Shown here: positions 1 to 7,170 of the stretch, in pieces
Numbering within the stretch: the stretch's first letter is position 1
Layout: the number at the start of each line of letters is the position of its first letter
From: Gracilaria caudata
Lineage: Eukaryota > Rhodophyta > Florideophyceae > Gracilariales > Gracilariaceae
Direction of reading: 5' to 3'
Assembly (NCBI GenBank): GCA_030374735.1
Contig: JASCIV010000811.1
Location: 1-11,845, forward strand
DNA: 11,845 bases
The notes under the pieces: model-generated
Told to the model about the DNA's origin: nothing
The model's input: the letters and a program-made list of their open reading frames with translations, nothing else
Database searches by the model: none
Program-made: the position numbers and the translations under genes

Positions 1-6
1 GTTTAG

Positions 7-115
7 AGCTACCTACGCAGTTCTGGCTCAGAACTGATTTCAAGTTGAATTTGTCCACCCACGCAGTCGCTGCACTGCGTAGGCATCAACAGTAAGGCAA
101 TGGTGTGCTCCGTAG
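7..115. repeat. Dispersed palindromic repeat, copy A (probably cut by the window edge)
   Basis: This stretch aligns with 2848-3035. Shared blocks, in order, are CTACCTAC, TTCTG, CAGAACT, TGAATTTGTCCACC and CATCAACA. Its core is a hairpin, ACGCAGT (61-67), a 6-nt loop, ACTGCGT (74-80), and copy B has the same arms around a different 6-nt loop. Copy A lacks about 30 bp before the core and about 40 bp after it that B contains, so it is a shorter or deleted version. The arms changing less than the loop suggests the fold matters to the element. Family unknown; probably a small non-autonomous mobile element. Confidence 0.6.
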
Positions 116-265
116 AAAACTGCGAATGGCTTGGACGATAGATATCAGTATCTCCGTCTCTGCACTCGTGGAATTTTCTCCCCAATGCTTTCAACCGCAA
201 TAAAGTCTAACAAGTCTTTTCAAAGCGCTCGTTCAAAGCGTAACAAAGTTCTGCGGTCGTATGCC

Positions 266-333
266 GCCCAATGACCAGCACGCAACAATGCGAATGCTGG
301 AAGCAATTGCAATGTTGCGGCTTGTCATTGGGC
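266..333. repeat. Imperfect inverted repeat (long hairpin)
   Basis: The left arm 266-291 pairs with the right arm 309-333 at 23 of 25 aligned positions, with one bulged base. The arms begin GCCCAATGAC and end GTCATTGGGC. The loop is the 17 nt 292-308. No reading frame here is convincing. It could be a decayed foldback element or an expressed hairpin. Confidence 0.6.
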
Positions 334-940
334 AGTGAGCAGGACAAGCAGATGCTCGGACATTCCAGGAATGTCTGAGAATCTTCTTGTTCCGATAGAG
401 AAAGATCGCCTTGCACACACTCTTCACAACTGCACCGCACTTCTCTCTGAAAGCATAGTTAGCATCACTTCTCCATTTCGACTAACTTCAGAATTCTAAT
501 CATTAAACTCAACCTGAACATAGACAGAATGTTTTAGAACGTATGATTCGCAAATACGAGTGTCCATAGCATATGTGAAAGCAACCAGAAATCATGCCCC
601 AAGATACAGCTATCATGCAAAGTCTGAAAGCACTCATTACACACCGAGAGCCCCTAGAAACCCCTCGAACTCCCACTAGTGTTCATTTCCCTGAAAATTC
701 ATTGTTCAGTTCGATAATACTTGGAAGCGCATGGACTTTGATATCAAGATGAAATCTTATCCGATCCGCTCCCGTAGTTAAGTCCCAAAGCGTCTCTGTG
801 ATCGATACGAAGTGTCTGGAAAACGCTTGGGTTACCTGGAGTTGGCTCGTTTCGTTACAAACCTTGTATGAGATGTATGAATTCTGGAACCGAAACAGAG
901 AACCAGGCAGAGCGCCATATTTGTGCAGTTGCTTTCATGG
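334..940. other. Spacer, nothing recognised
   Basis: AT-leaning sequence without a convincing reading frame, tandem repeat, tRNA or long inverted repeat. It lies downstream of the minus-strand gene at 941-1240 and must contain its 3' UTR, but I see no clear AATAAA-type signal in the right orientation. Confidence 0.5.
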
Positions 941-1240
941 CTAGGGTGGGGGTGCGGTAGGGAGGACGGGTATGCATAAAGGCAGGATTGTATTCTGGCA
1001 CCTCCCTTCTACATCTTCACATTCACCTTTCCTATCACATTGTTGGCCCATTCCGCAATACGTTGGGGTACAAAGAATCAAAAAAGGTTGCCCTACCACT
1101 TGAATCCCTCCGCATGTCGATCCACAGGGCGGTGTAACAGGCGGTAGCGGTTCAACGGGCTGAAGCCTGCCTGCAACCTCGCTGCATGACAGAACGGCAG
1201 AAACCAAGAGAATGAGCAATTTGAACAAAACAGAAACCAT
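941..1240 (-). CDS. Small secreted cysteine-rich protein, 99 residues, function unknown
   Basis: The frame is open upstream to 1333, but I take the ATG at 1240-1238, which has A at -3 and G at +4 and leads straight into a signal peptide. Residues 1-24 are a short n-region with Lys7, a hydrophobic core (about 8-18), and a plausible cleavage site after Val-Ala-Gly. The mature part of about 75 residues starts with a proline-rich stretch (28-38), then has eight cysteines spaced C-x3-C-x13-C-x4-C-x5-C-x5-C-x6-C-x7-C, and ends in Pro-Thr-Ala-Pro-Pro-Pro. The even cysteine count implies four disulfides and an extracellular or cell-wall location. No domain family is recognised; the spacing is loosely EGF/knottin-like but I would not assign it. 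It is a single exon with a TATA-like box about 170 bp upstream. The alternative, that translation starts at 1333, would bury the signal peptide and is unlikely. Confidence 0.72.
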   Translation of the reverse strand: MVSVLFKLLILLVSAVLSCSEVAGRLQPVEPLPPVTPPCGSTCGGIQVVGQPFLILCTPTYCGMGQQCDRKGECEDVEGRCQNTILPLCIPVLPTAPPP

Positions 1241-1407
1241 GTTGGTGCCAAGACCAGAACCTCCGGCCGCTCTGGACGGTAAGATTCTTCTCCAATTCGT
1301 GTGCCAAGATGCGATGAACACCTTGAGGAGCAAACCAGGAGGTGCGTTTCCGCTTAAGTATATGTCTGCAAACCAACTCTTTCGCTTCCACCACAGGATT
1401 CTTTCGA

Positions 1408-1414
1408 ATTTATA
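1408..1414 (-). promoter_or_regulatory. TATA-like box for the secreted Cys-rich gene
   Basis: The minus strand reads TATAAAT here, about 170 bp before the chosen ATG at 1240. That would give a 5' UTR of about 140 nt. The motif is common in AT-rich DNA, so position is the only supporting argument. Confidence 0.35.
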
Positions 1415-1929
1415 AGACAGTCACGGTTTTGAGCTCACATATGAACCAATCGAAAACCTAGAAATAGTGTACTATCCTTCAAAGAGCAAAGAAAGGAAGT
1501 AACTTATACGCACTTCAGGGTACGAGAAGTCACCAGGTGCGAGATTTGTTTCCAAGTTTTGTCTTTTCTTTCAACGCTATGGAAGACATATTATGTCGAC
1601 GGATGATTTTATAGGCGGCTTTGACGGAGTATAATATCGTAGAAAACATGGATTTGAATTGTTGGATAACCTCTCAATGCAGTATAGTGTATTCAGTCTT
1701 TTGAAACCACTCATTTTTCTCTTTTTGAGGACAAGCCCTTGATAAAAAGCACGAACCACAACAGATTGGGATAAACAACATCGATGACAAAAGATTAGGA
1801 GTCACTCCTCTAACATATTGTTTTCGTCTTGGATGTATTTTCTGGACGTGCTTTCATTCGCCTCACTTTCGCTCGCTCTTGAAGTTAACGTCAGCTACTA
1901 ATGCGATGACGAACGTTATGCATAATATG
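1415..1929. other. Spacer, nothing recognised
   Basis: AT-rich, with no convincing gene on either strand. GACATA and TATGTC (1585-1590 and 1592-1597) form a single-base-centred outlier of the palindrome family that is abundant at 4.5-7.1 kb. Confidence 0.45.
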
Positions 1930-1984
1930 CCGATTAAAGAGCATCGAAGACAGACATTATCTGTCTTCGATGCTCATTAATCGG
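1930..1984. repeat. Near-perfect 55-nt inverted repeat
   Basis: The arms 1930-1953 and 1961-1984 are 24 bp each with a single mismatch (A1938 opposite A1976). The inner 15 bp, GAGCATCGAAGACAG, are perfect, and the 7-nt loop ACATTAT can close one more A-T pair. The near-identity suggests a young inverted duplication or selection for the fold. No surrounding gene is visible, so either an expressed hairpin RNA or a mutational relic is possible. Confidence 0.85.
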
Positions 1985-2700
1985 ATGAGTTGTCTCCCAG
2001 ACGAACTGTGCACAGTTTTCTACGGAAAACACTATGTTACATTTAATAGCTACCGCACAGAAGCGATACAGCGATAAATATCTTCGTACATGTTCCAGTT
2101 CGTAACTTACGAGCCGCCTGAACGTCTCCATTACATTGCAAATTCGTGCATTGCTTTTAACCTAAGGAAAACCGTATTTTCGCATCATGTCGGTCCGAGC
2201 TGTATTCGAGTGTAGGCTGGTATTTGTGTTAAAGCAGATTCATGTGAGGCGGTGGCGGACTAACTGCATTCCTGCGCCAATGGCTTCGTAGAGCGTAATG
2301 TGCCACCTTGAGGATTAGATCACAAACAATTTCAATACTACTGAGTTTGGAAAGCTTCGGGCACATGGACATATTTTGATTTCGCCTTCTGCATCTCCGC
2401 ATATACCGGAGTTCAAAAACACAAACCGTCACGGCTCTGGCGTCAGACAAATTTTTGTATCCAGTTTTGAATGAAAATGAGTCAACTCTTTCATACCGGT
2501 CTTAAGTACCTAAACATATGAAAAGTCTCTCAAACTGTCACCGTTTACCGCTTCTGAAGGAAACAATCCTAACATCTCGTCGTCATCATCGAGAGGTGGG
2601 TTTCTCACTCATGATCAGAGTAGGGAGCAGAGGCAGAACGCAGTGTAGTCGTAGTCGTAGCGCGCTCACGCGGTAGGCAGGCAACAGGCAAAAGAGCAGG
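1985..2700. other. Spacer, nothing recognised
   Basis: No convincing reading frame or RNA gene. The only small-scale structure is a short run of GTAGTC units near 2645-2659. Confidence 0.45.
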
Positions 2701-2709
2701 CACAGAGAC

Positions 2710-2728
2710 CTCGGTAGACTCTACCGAG
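2710..2728. repeat. 19-bp perfect palindrome
   Basis: CTCGGTAGA, a single C, then TCTACCGAG. Short outer arms AGGCA (just upstream) and TGCCT (just downstream) can extend the fold imperfectly. It may be a protein-binding site or part of the repeat starting at 2848. Confidence 0.5.
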
Positions 2729-2847
2729 TGATGCCTCCAGACACAAGCAGACTACTGCTGTGTCCGGGTATTTATCGTGTCTGACTCAGACAGAAGAAAG
2801 GATACTTCTCCTCAATTGGGTGGCTACCAGATTTCAAACGCATGCAG

Positions 2848-3035
2848 GTCTACCTACTCTATTCTGACTACAGAACTTAGTTTGAATCTGAATTTGTCCA
2901 CCTACGCGGTTGCATCGTTTGCGCTCGCGTACACCCACGCAGTTATTCGACTGCGTGGCTCTCAGCAGGTCTCTACTTACGTGAGAACGAACTGCGTAGC
3001 CATCAACACTCACACAGAATATGGTTCCCATTCGA
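2848..3035. repeat. Dispersed palindromic repeat, copy B (longer form)
   Basis: It shares with copy A the blocks CTACCTAC, TTCTG, CAGAACT and TGAATTTGTCCACC, the hairpin ACGCAGT/ACTGCGT (2937-2943 and 2950-2956, 6-nt loop) and a closing CATCAACA. B also has an outer pair, CTACGCGGTT before and AACTGCGTAG after the core, so the palindromes are nested. A long GTG-initiated frame crosses the repeat, but I do not regard it as a gene. Confidence 0.6.
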
Positions 3036-3246
3036 CGAAAGCAATGCTTTTCTTTCAGGGAACGAAAGTAAGAATGCCTTTTGGGTACGCAACGTGCATA
3101 TGCGTTGACCGAAAACATAAACTTGATTGGCAAGTTTCGCCTTTACAGCAAGGCAGACACGTGGTTCACCTGAGGCTAAGGAAGGCTGTCGATAGTGTTT
3201 TTATATAGTTTTTATGGAAAAGCCAACCAATGAAGATGAATGGGCT

Positions 3247-3266
3247 TTCACTTACGTATAAGTGAA
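3247..3266. repeat. Short palindrome, 8-bp arms
   Basis: TTCACTTA, CGTA, TAAGTGAA. Perfect arms with a 4-nt centre. No neighbouring gene gives it a role. Confidence 0.4.
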
Positions 3267-3352
3267 GCGCATCACGTCAACCAAAAGCCTACATTTGCAT
3301 TACAGCGTACCACTGTCAGCATTCTTTTTGCCGGGTCCGACGAAGGAACCTT

Positions 3353-3412
3353 GGAAACTGCAGAGGCCGAAAGCATGATCTGATTGGTCATTGAGGGGCC
3401 GCAAGGCCGCAA
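3353..3412 (-). repeat. Left arm: CCAAT/GCGGCC unit(s), inverted
   Basis: On the minus strand, a doubled GCGGCC segment leads into CCAATCAGATCATGCTT, CGGCCTCT and CAGTTTCC. The last 35 nt (3353-3387) match 8106-8140 with two mismatches. This is the strongest proof that the family is real and dispersed. A more decayed minus-strand unit may lie at about 3110-3133. Confidence 0.75.
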
Positions 3413-3510
3413 GAGTAAACATAGACATGCCCCCTTTGTAGAAGCAAGGAAAAAAGAAAATGTGCATAGTGGAAGAGATGGAACACTGCAAAGCGTGACT
3501 GTGACAATGT

Positions 3511-3573
3511 AAGAAACACTTCCAATTTCTATGTGCTGCTCCCCTCAGCACATAGAAATTGGCTGCGTTTCTT
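3511..3573. repeat. 63-nt long hairpin, 28-bp arms
   Basis: The arms 3511-3538 and 3546-3573 match at 25 of 28 positions. The inner 17 bp, CCAATTTCTATGTGCTG, are perfect. The loop is the 7 nt CTCCCCT. The three mismatches are clustered in the outer part of the stem. It lies inside the candidate foldback element and could be its fold centre, an expressed hairpin, or a recent inverted duplication. Confidence 0.85.
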
Positions 3574-3898
3574 GTTTCCGACATTAAGCTTTGGCAAAAT
3601 GGCAAACTCCCACCCCAATCACCGACATCTGCAGAGTTTGCTGCAGAAAAAACTAGGAGGGTCTTGGGGACCCCAAAAAAGTTTTGAGGAGACGCCAAAA
3701 AAGACATAAAATACAACTCAAAATGTTGAGGTCCAAAAAGCGTGACAAACTCTAATCAGATAACTTAAAAGACTATTTCCCACTTTGAGTTAACACGTTT
3801 TGCAGTACAAATATCTCTAACAAACTTTACATCACAATTAAACCAGTACTAAAACGCGCAACCTTACCCTAAATTGGCCGTAAAATAATGTTCAGCGA

Positions 3899-4090
3899 CC
3901 AATAAGTACAAATCTCCGGCTCTTTAGCACCAATCGCGGTTAAGATGCGGCCCCAAGGGCCGCATGCAGCCTCCGGGAACCAATCATATGCTTTTGGCGG
4001 CCATGTGGCTTCATGCGGCCTCTTTTGTCCAATCAAAAACAATTTGCGGCCGCTGTTAGCCAATTAGATATTTTCCCGGCCTCTACGACT
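3899..4090 (+). repeat. Right arm: array of five CCAAT/GCGGCC units
   Basis: CCAAT occurs at 3899, 3930, 3980, 4029 and 4060, giving spacings of 31, 50, 49 and 31 bp. Each unit reads roughly CCAATCA, a T-rich centre, then GCGGCCTCT. The two long units carry an extra 18-19 bp at the same place, creating a second GCGGCC-like block; in the first of them this forms a hairpin ATGCGGCCC/GGGCCGCAT at 3945-3965. So the array has two unit lengths, short (31) and long (49-50). Confidence 0.7.
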
Positions 4091-4551
4091 TTCAAGCATC
4101 ACTGAATGACAGTTAAAACGTGTACAGCGTCAAGAAGACTAAGAGGGTCAAAGGTTGGTCTATGAGACAGGTATGTCTTGCACCATGTCGCGTTGAAATT
4201 ACTGTAAAGTGTTTTGTACTACTGTAAAACAATTAGAGTGTATGCACCAGTCGATTTCGCCCAAAAATTCTCACATTCGAAAAGAGGAAAGCTTCAATAA
4301 ACCTTCCAAGGCTAAAAAAGTTCGCCTATGTTATTGCTGTAGTACTTACGAGTGTGCCCAAATAGCTCAACTTTCTCATAGTGCGTCTTTGTCATTCGTG
4401 GCCCATCTCAATGCGCGAAGAGAAACCCTACCGAGGTCTTTTTTGATAATACGCATGGAAAGTATCGCAGAGATGATTCGATCACTCCAGCAAAGAACGT
4501 GTGCAAGGTCTTTTCGAAGCATGAATATCTGAACGGAAGGTTTGTTTCCGT

Positions 4552-4569
4552 CGAGACATATATGTCTCG
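4552..4569. promoter_or_regulatory. 18-bp perfect palindrome, GACATATATGTC family
   Basis: CGAGACATATATGTCTCG. Outside it, TTTGTTT (4541-4547) and a matching AAACAAA downstream form an outer imperfect inverted repeat, giving a symmetric site of about 40 bp. It looks like a dimeric protein-binding site, but no regulated gene is seen. Confidence 0.5.
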
Positions 4570-4834
4570 GTTTCCAAACAAAGGATTTTAAATAGTGCAA
4601 CTCAACCGGATGCAAGTCATGAACTAAAAAATCATTCATGTAGATCCTATCAGCTGAGAAGTACACTTTTGTCTCCCAATTGAAATTTTGAACTGTCAAG
4701 CTGGAATAAGCTTTCTTCCGGTTAAGTTGCAGAGAGGTTCTTCGGCAATTGTAAAAAGAATACTGACCTACTAATTATTTTCTGTGGGTAAAACCCATTT
4801 TATTCGAACAGATAGAAAAGACCATTCGTCTTGA

Positions 4835-4848
4835 AGACATATATGTCT
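4835..4848. promoter_or_regulatory. 14-bp palindrome, GACATATATGTC family
   Basis: AGACATATATGTCT, perfect. The downstream flank, AGATTGGGAATGA, resembles the flank of the 5979 copy (GATTGGATGA), hinting that more than the palindrome is shared. Confidence 0.45.
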
Positions 4849-5027
4849 CAGATTGGGAATGAGGAAAATATGTGGCCTTCGGACAAAGTTGGGAACACTC
4901 CCTTTTTAGTGATGATAGAAATGAATATCAACGTTTTTGTCGTATTATAATGTGTACCACAAAATGATTCAAGTTCAGACATCGGCAGTTGGAGGCGCAT
5001 GTGTGACCGTAAATAGTGAACCTTTAT

Positions 5028-5274
5028 AAACCCCGAATATGGCCGAAATGTGGCCGATAGAGGTACGAAATGATGGCGTATAAGTCGAAAATTTGGGAGA
5101 ACGTATAAATCTTCAAGATCAGTAAGTTCAGTTTTTCTACTCGGCCACATATCGGCCATATGTTGGCCATATTTTGGCCATATTCCGAGAAAACGAACTT
5201 GTTCATCTTCACGAGTTACGCGTTCTCCCAAGTTTTCGACTTATACGCCATCATTTCGGCCATATTCGGGGTTT
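5028..5274. mobile_element. Foldback (MITE-like) element with 54-bp inverted arms
   Basis: The right arm 5221-5274 is the inverted copy of the left arm 5028-5103. They differ by one substitution and by a 22-bp segment present only in the left arm (about 5051-5072), bounded by a CGAAATG direct repeat, which looks like a replication-slippage duplication or deletion. Terminal sequence is AAACCCCGAATATGGCC. Weaker inverted similarity continues inward (AAGATCAGTAAGTTC against the reverse complement of GAACTTGTTCATCTT), so nearly all 247 bp folds back on itself around an 11-bp tandem repeat. No coding capacity for a transposase. No obvious target-site duplication. Typical of a non-autonomous element. 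Confidence 0.8.
5142..5185. repeat. 11-bp tandem repeat, four units
   Basis: Units begin at 5142, 5153, 5164 and 5175; consensus YGGCCATATNT. The array is bracketed by CTCGG (5140-5144) and CCGAG (5185-5189) and sits at the centre of the foldback element. The GGCCATAT word also occurs in the arms, so the core and arms may share an origin. Confidence 0.75.
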
Positions 5275-5416
5275 GTAGTTTGAACCCAACAACCGAGCAC
5301 ATGATCATCTGACATCCTTGCACATTAGTCCCTTCGTGAACGTATAAATACGATCTAGCCCTTTGGTATATAGCATTGAGCGCCTCAAGATGATTCCAAT
5401 CTAGAGAGCATTGTTC

Positions 5417-5431
5417 GGGACATATGTGTCC
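5417..5431. promoter_or_regulatory. Imperfect member of the GACATATATGTC palindrome family
   Basis: GGGACATATGTGTCC: arms GGACA and TGTCC around TATG. Shorter spacing than the 4552 and 6451 copies. Confidence 0.35.
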
Positions 5432-5978
5432 AAACATCGGAATACAGAAACCAGGGGACATACGGAAGAAGTTGCGGACAGGTTTGGTTTAAAGAAGATA
5501 CCTGTTGTACTTACTTCAATATTAGACAGCATGGGTCTCTGCAATATGTAGAACGTAGTGGATGCCATACTACGCCTTAAGGCAGGACAGCACAATGCCT
5601 TGAGCCTGAAAAAATTAGGGTAGAATTTTGAGAATGACCATGCTACATTTTAGACCTCAAAGTCTTTAGACTTCTTCGTAGAGAAAGCCATGAGCAAGTA
5701 CATACAACGATCTTCGAAAGTGCTCAAGAAGATCATCTTGATGTGAAATGGAGAGTTCATAATAAATATTGATCTAGTCTGATTTTATATACCTGTGTCT
5801 TGTAAATTCGAATCTAGACAAGGGAAAGGTCAGTGGGTGGAGAACTATCACATGTAAGGAAGCAAGGTCTTAAAGTTCAATGGAGTCCATTGTTGTGCAA
5901 GGACTCCCTGCTTCACTCCACTTTCGAAAGCAAAGGTTTCACTCCTGTTTCTCCTCGAAATAATCCTTTCGAATGCGC

Positions 5979-5988
5979 GACATATGTC
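5979..5988. promoter_or_regulatory. Short GACATATGTC palindrome
   Basis: A perfect 10-bp palindrome missing one AT step of the longer family members, followed by CC and GATTGGATGA, which resembles the flank of the 4835 copy. Confidence 0.35.
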
Positions 5989-6450
5989 CCGATTGGATGA
6001 TTCCTTTGGGTGGAACAGGTAATGAAATTTCTTTGAATTTTGTCCAGTTGGTCTGATTGAAGACGAAGATGATCTTCACCCACATAGATGCTACAAACAT
6101 TTTATAGGTCCCACGTCAATGAATTCACCATTAGCACCCCTTCTCTCCGCACGCAAACCCTTTCTTCGGATCACGTAGCAATCGAGACAATGTACAACAC
6201 CTTCATCATACCACAAACTAATGAGTCAAATTGTTTCATGCATCTGTTCAATTGAAGCACTACTTCGCGAAATCCCGAGCACGATTCTTGCTTGATACCT
6301 AACTTTCTCCGCTTAGTAAGCCATTCTCTAATAAGCACACGCTGTTGTACAGTCTGTCTCTCACGCACAAGAACATTTCACAGAAGATACTAGACCAGGA
6401 GTTTTTGGTAGCTGAACAAACCTTATCTTGAGGAGAAATTGAAAGTTTTG

Positions 6451-6468
6451 TGGGACATATATGTCCCA
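6451..6468. promoter_or_regulatory. 18-bp perfect palindrome, GACATATATGTC family
   Basis: TGGGACATATATGTCCCA, perfect over 18 bp. With the 4552 copy it defines the family core GACATATATGTC and shows that the outer bases vary in a compensated way (CGA/TCG there, TGG/CCA here), so symmetry is kept while sequence changes. Confidence 0.5.
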
Positions 6469-6743
6469 TGCACCAACTCATGTATTTCCGTTAGGGAGGG
6501 CCAAAAGAATCAAATCAATTATGATAAAAGCGGCAAAAACATGTCCAGAAAACTCTGTGTTCTAACAATGTTTTTGGGGGCTATGAATGAGTTCACTACA
6601 AAATATGTATCATTCAGACATATTTTTCGAAGGGTGCCATGTAGAACGTTTGAACGCTACCTTCCAAAAGAAAGTAAAGTTTGTCGGCCCTCATGATTCA
6701 TATTCAAAGTCCAAGTAATGCATCAAATCTGTTTTGTTTTCAG

Positions 6744-6991
6744 ATATACGCTACTGGTATGAAAGAAACTTCCCTGAATACGACAAAAATTGTGAACGCT
6801 CCCGCTTTCCAGTTCATGTTGCCGTCAACTTGCATGCCGACCCTGTAGACTTTCGCAGGAGAAAACTAGTATCCGGTTCCGCCGCACATCAATCATTGGT
6901 CTCAACCAAGCATATGAACTTCCCAGAATACGAGATCCTAGCTTACCCTCACGAGACCGTACTCTACCAACTCGCATTCTTATCAGCATAA
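6744..6991 (+). other. Weak exon-like open frame after a splice-acceptor-like site
   Basis: A pyrimidine tract and CAG (6731-6743) precede an 82-codon open frame ending in TAA. The frame has no ATG at its start, so it would have to be a terminal exon or a remnant. It is locally richer in GC than its surroundings. It contains the peptide Asn-Phe-Pro-Glu-Tyr twice, exactly 50 codons apart, encoded by AACTTCCCTGAATACGA (6767-6783) and a copy with one change (6917-6933). No domain is recognised and no upstream exon is evident. Could be chance, or the end of a decayed gene or transposon. Confidence 0.15.
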
Positions 6992-7071
6992 ATTTCAGCG
7001 GTACATGTTTCACCAGCTTCCGCAACCCCTATTCTAAAATATCTTAATTTTTCATTTTACTGAAGGGGTAG

Positions 7072-7083
7072 GACATATATGTC
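7072..7083. promoter_or_regulatory. 12-bp palindrome, GACATATATGTC family
   Basis: A perfect core copy with an asymmetric flank (G before, TCA after). It lies 16 bp before an ATG-initiated 115-codon frame that I do not otherwise trust. Confidence 0.4.
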
Positions 7084-7133
7084 TCAGAAAAGAGGTCGAT
7101 GTCTGACCATTGCAAAATTATGGCTGTGCTTTT

Positions 7134-7170
7134 GAGCATTACGGCTTGCAGGCTACAAGCCGTAATGATC
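7134..7170. repeat. 37-nt hairpin, 15-bp arms
   Basis: Left arm 7134-7148 pairs with right arm 7156-7170 with a single mismatch; the inner ATTACGGCTTG is perfect. Loop CAGGCTA, 7 nt. It is the third long hairpin in the window with a 7-nt loop. Confidence 0.75.

Larger units (their letters stand above)
3353..4097. mobile_element. Candidate non-autonomous foldback element with CCAAT/GCGGCC repeat arms
   Basis: The left end (3353-3412, minus orientation) and right end (3899-4097, plus orientation) carry the same repeat unit facing opposite ways. Both ends read outward through CGGCCTCT, C, then a TTTC...AAG tail. The left end is 33/35 identical, as reverse complement, to 8106-8140, so these are dispersed family members. 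Between the arms is non-coding DNA with a long hairpin (3511-3573). No transposase frame is present, so it would need an enzyme supplied from elsewhere. I could not identify a clean target-site duplication, so the exact limits are uncertain. The alternative is two independent insertions in opposite orientation. Confidence 0.45.
4100..5027. other. Gene-free AT-rich spacer
   Basis: Open frames here are short, start at non-ATG codons or lack any recognisable feature. It contains two copies of the GACATATATGTC palindrome (4552-4569 and 4835-4848). Confidence 0.5.
5275..7071. other. Gene-free AT-rich spacer with scattered palindromes
   Basis: No gene is convincing on either strand. It holds three copies of the GACATATATGTC-type palindrome (5417, 5979, 6451). 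A weak exon-like frame at 6744-6991 is described separately. Small palindromes such as AAGTCTTTAGACTT (5660-5673) are probably chance. Confidence 0.45.

Noticed and set aside
109..122. 14-bp exact inverted match to 2013-2026 (TCCGTAGAAAACTG)
   Set aside because: One match of this length is roughly expected by chance in a 12-kb window when both orientations are counted, and the flanks do not align.
2777..3208. 143-codon plus-strand open frame
   Set aside because: It begins at GTG, not ATG, and runs straight through repeat copy B including its palindromes; no recognisable domain.
3300..3716. 138-codon minus-strand open frame
   Set aside because: Non-ATG start, overlaps the foldback arm and the 3511-3573 hairpin, with no protein-like features.
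3899..4090. CRISPR-like array of evenly spaced repeats
   Set aside because: Units are continuous and divergent, with two unit lengths and no unique spacers; host DNA is eukaryotic and no cas gene is present.
4209..4699. Two overlapping 107-codon frames on opposite strands
   Set aside because: The plus-strand one starts at GTG; both lie in AT-rich spacer and contain a palindrome; no domain or signal.
5098..5349. 12-bp direct repeat GAACGTATAAAT (5098 and 5338)
   Set aside because: Several 12-mers are expected to recur by chance in this length; no flanking similarity.
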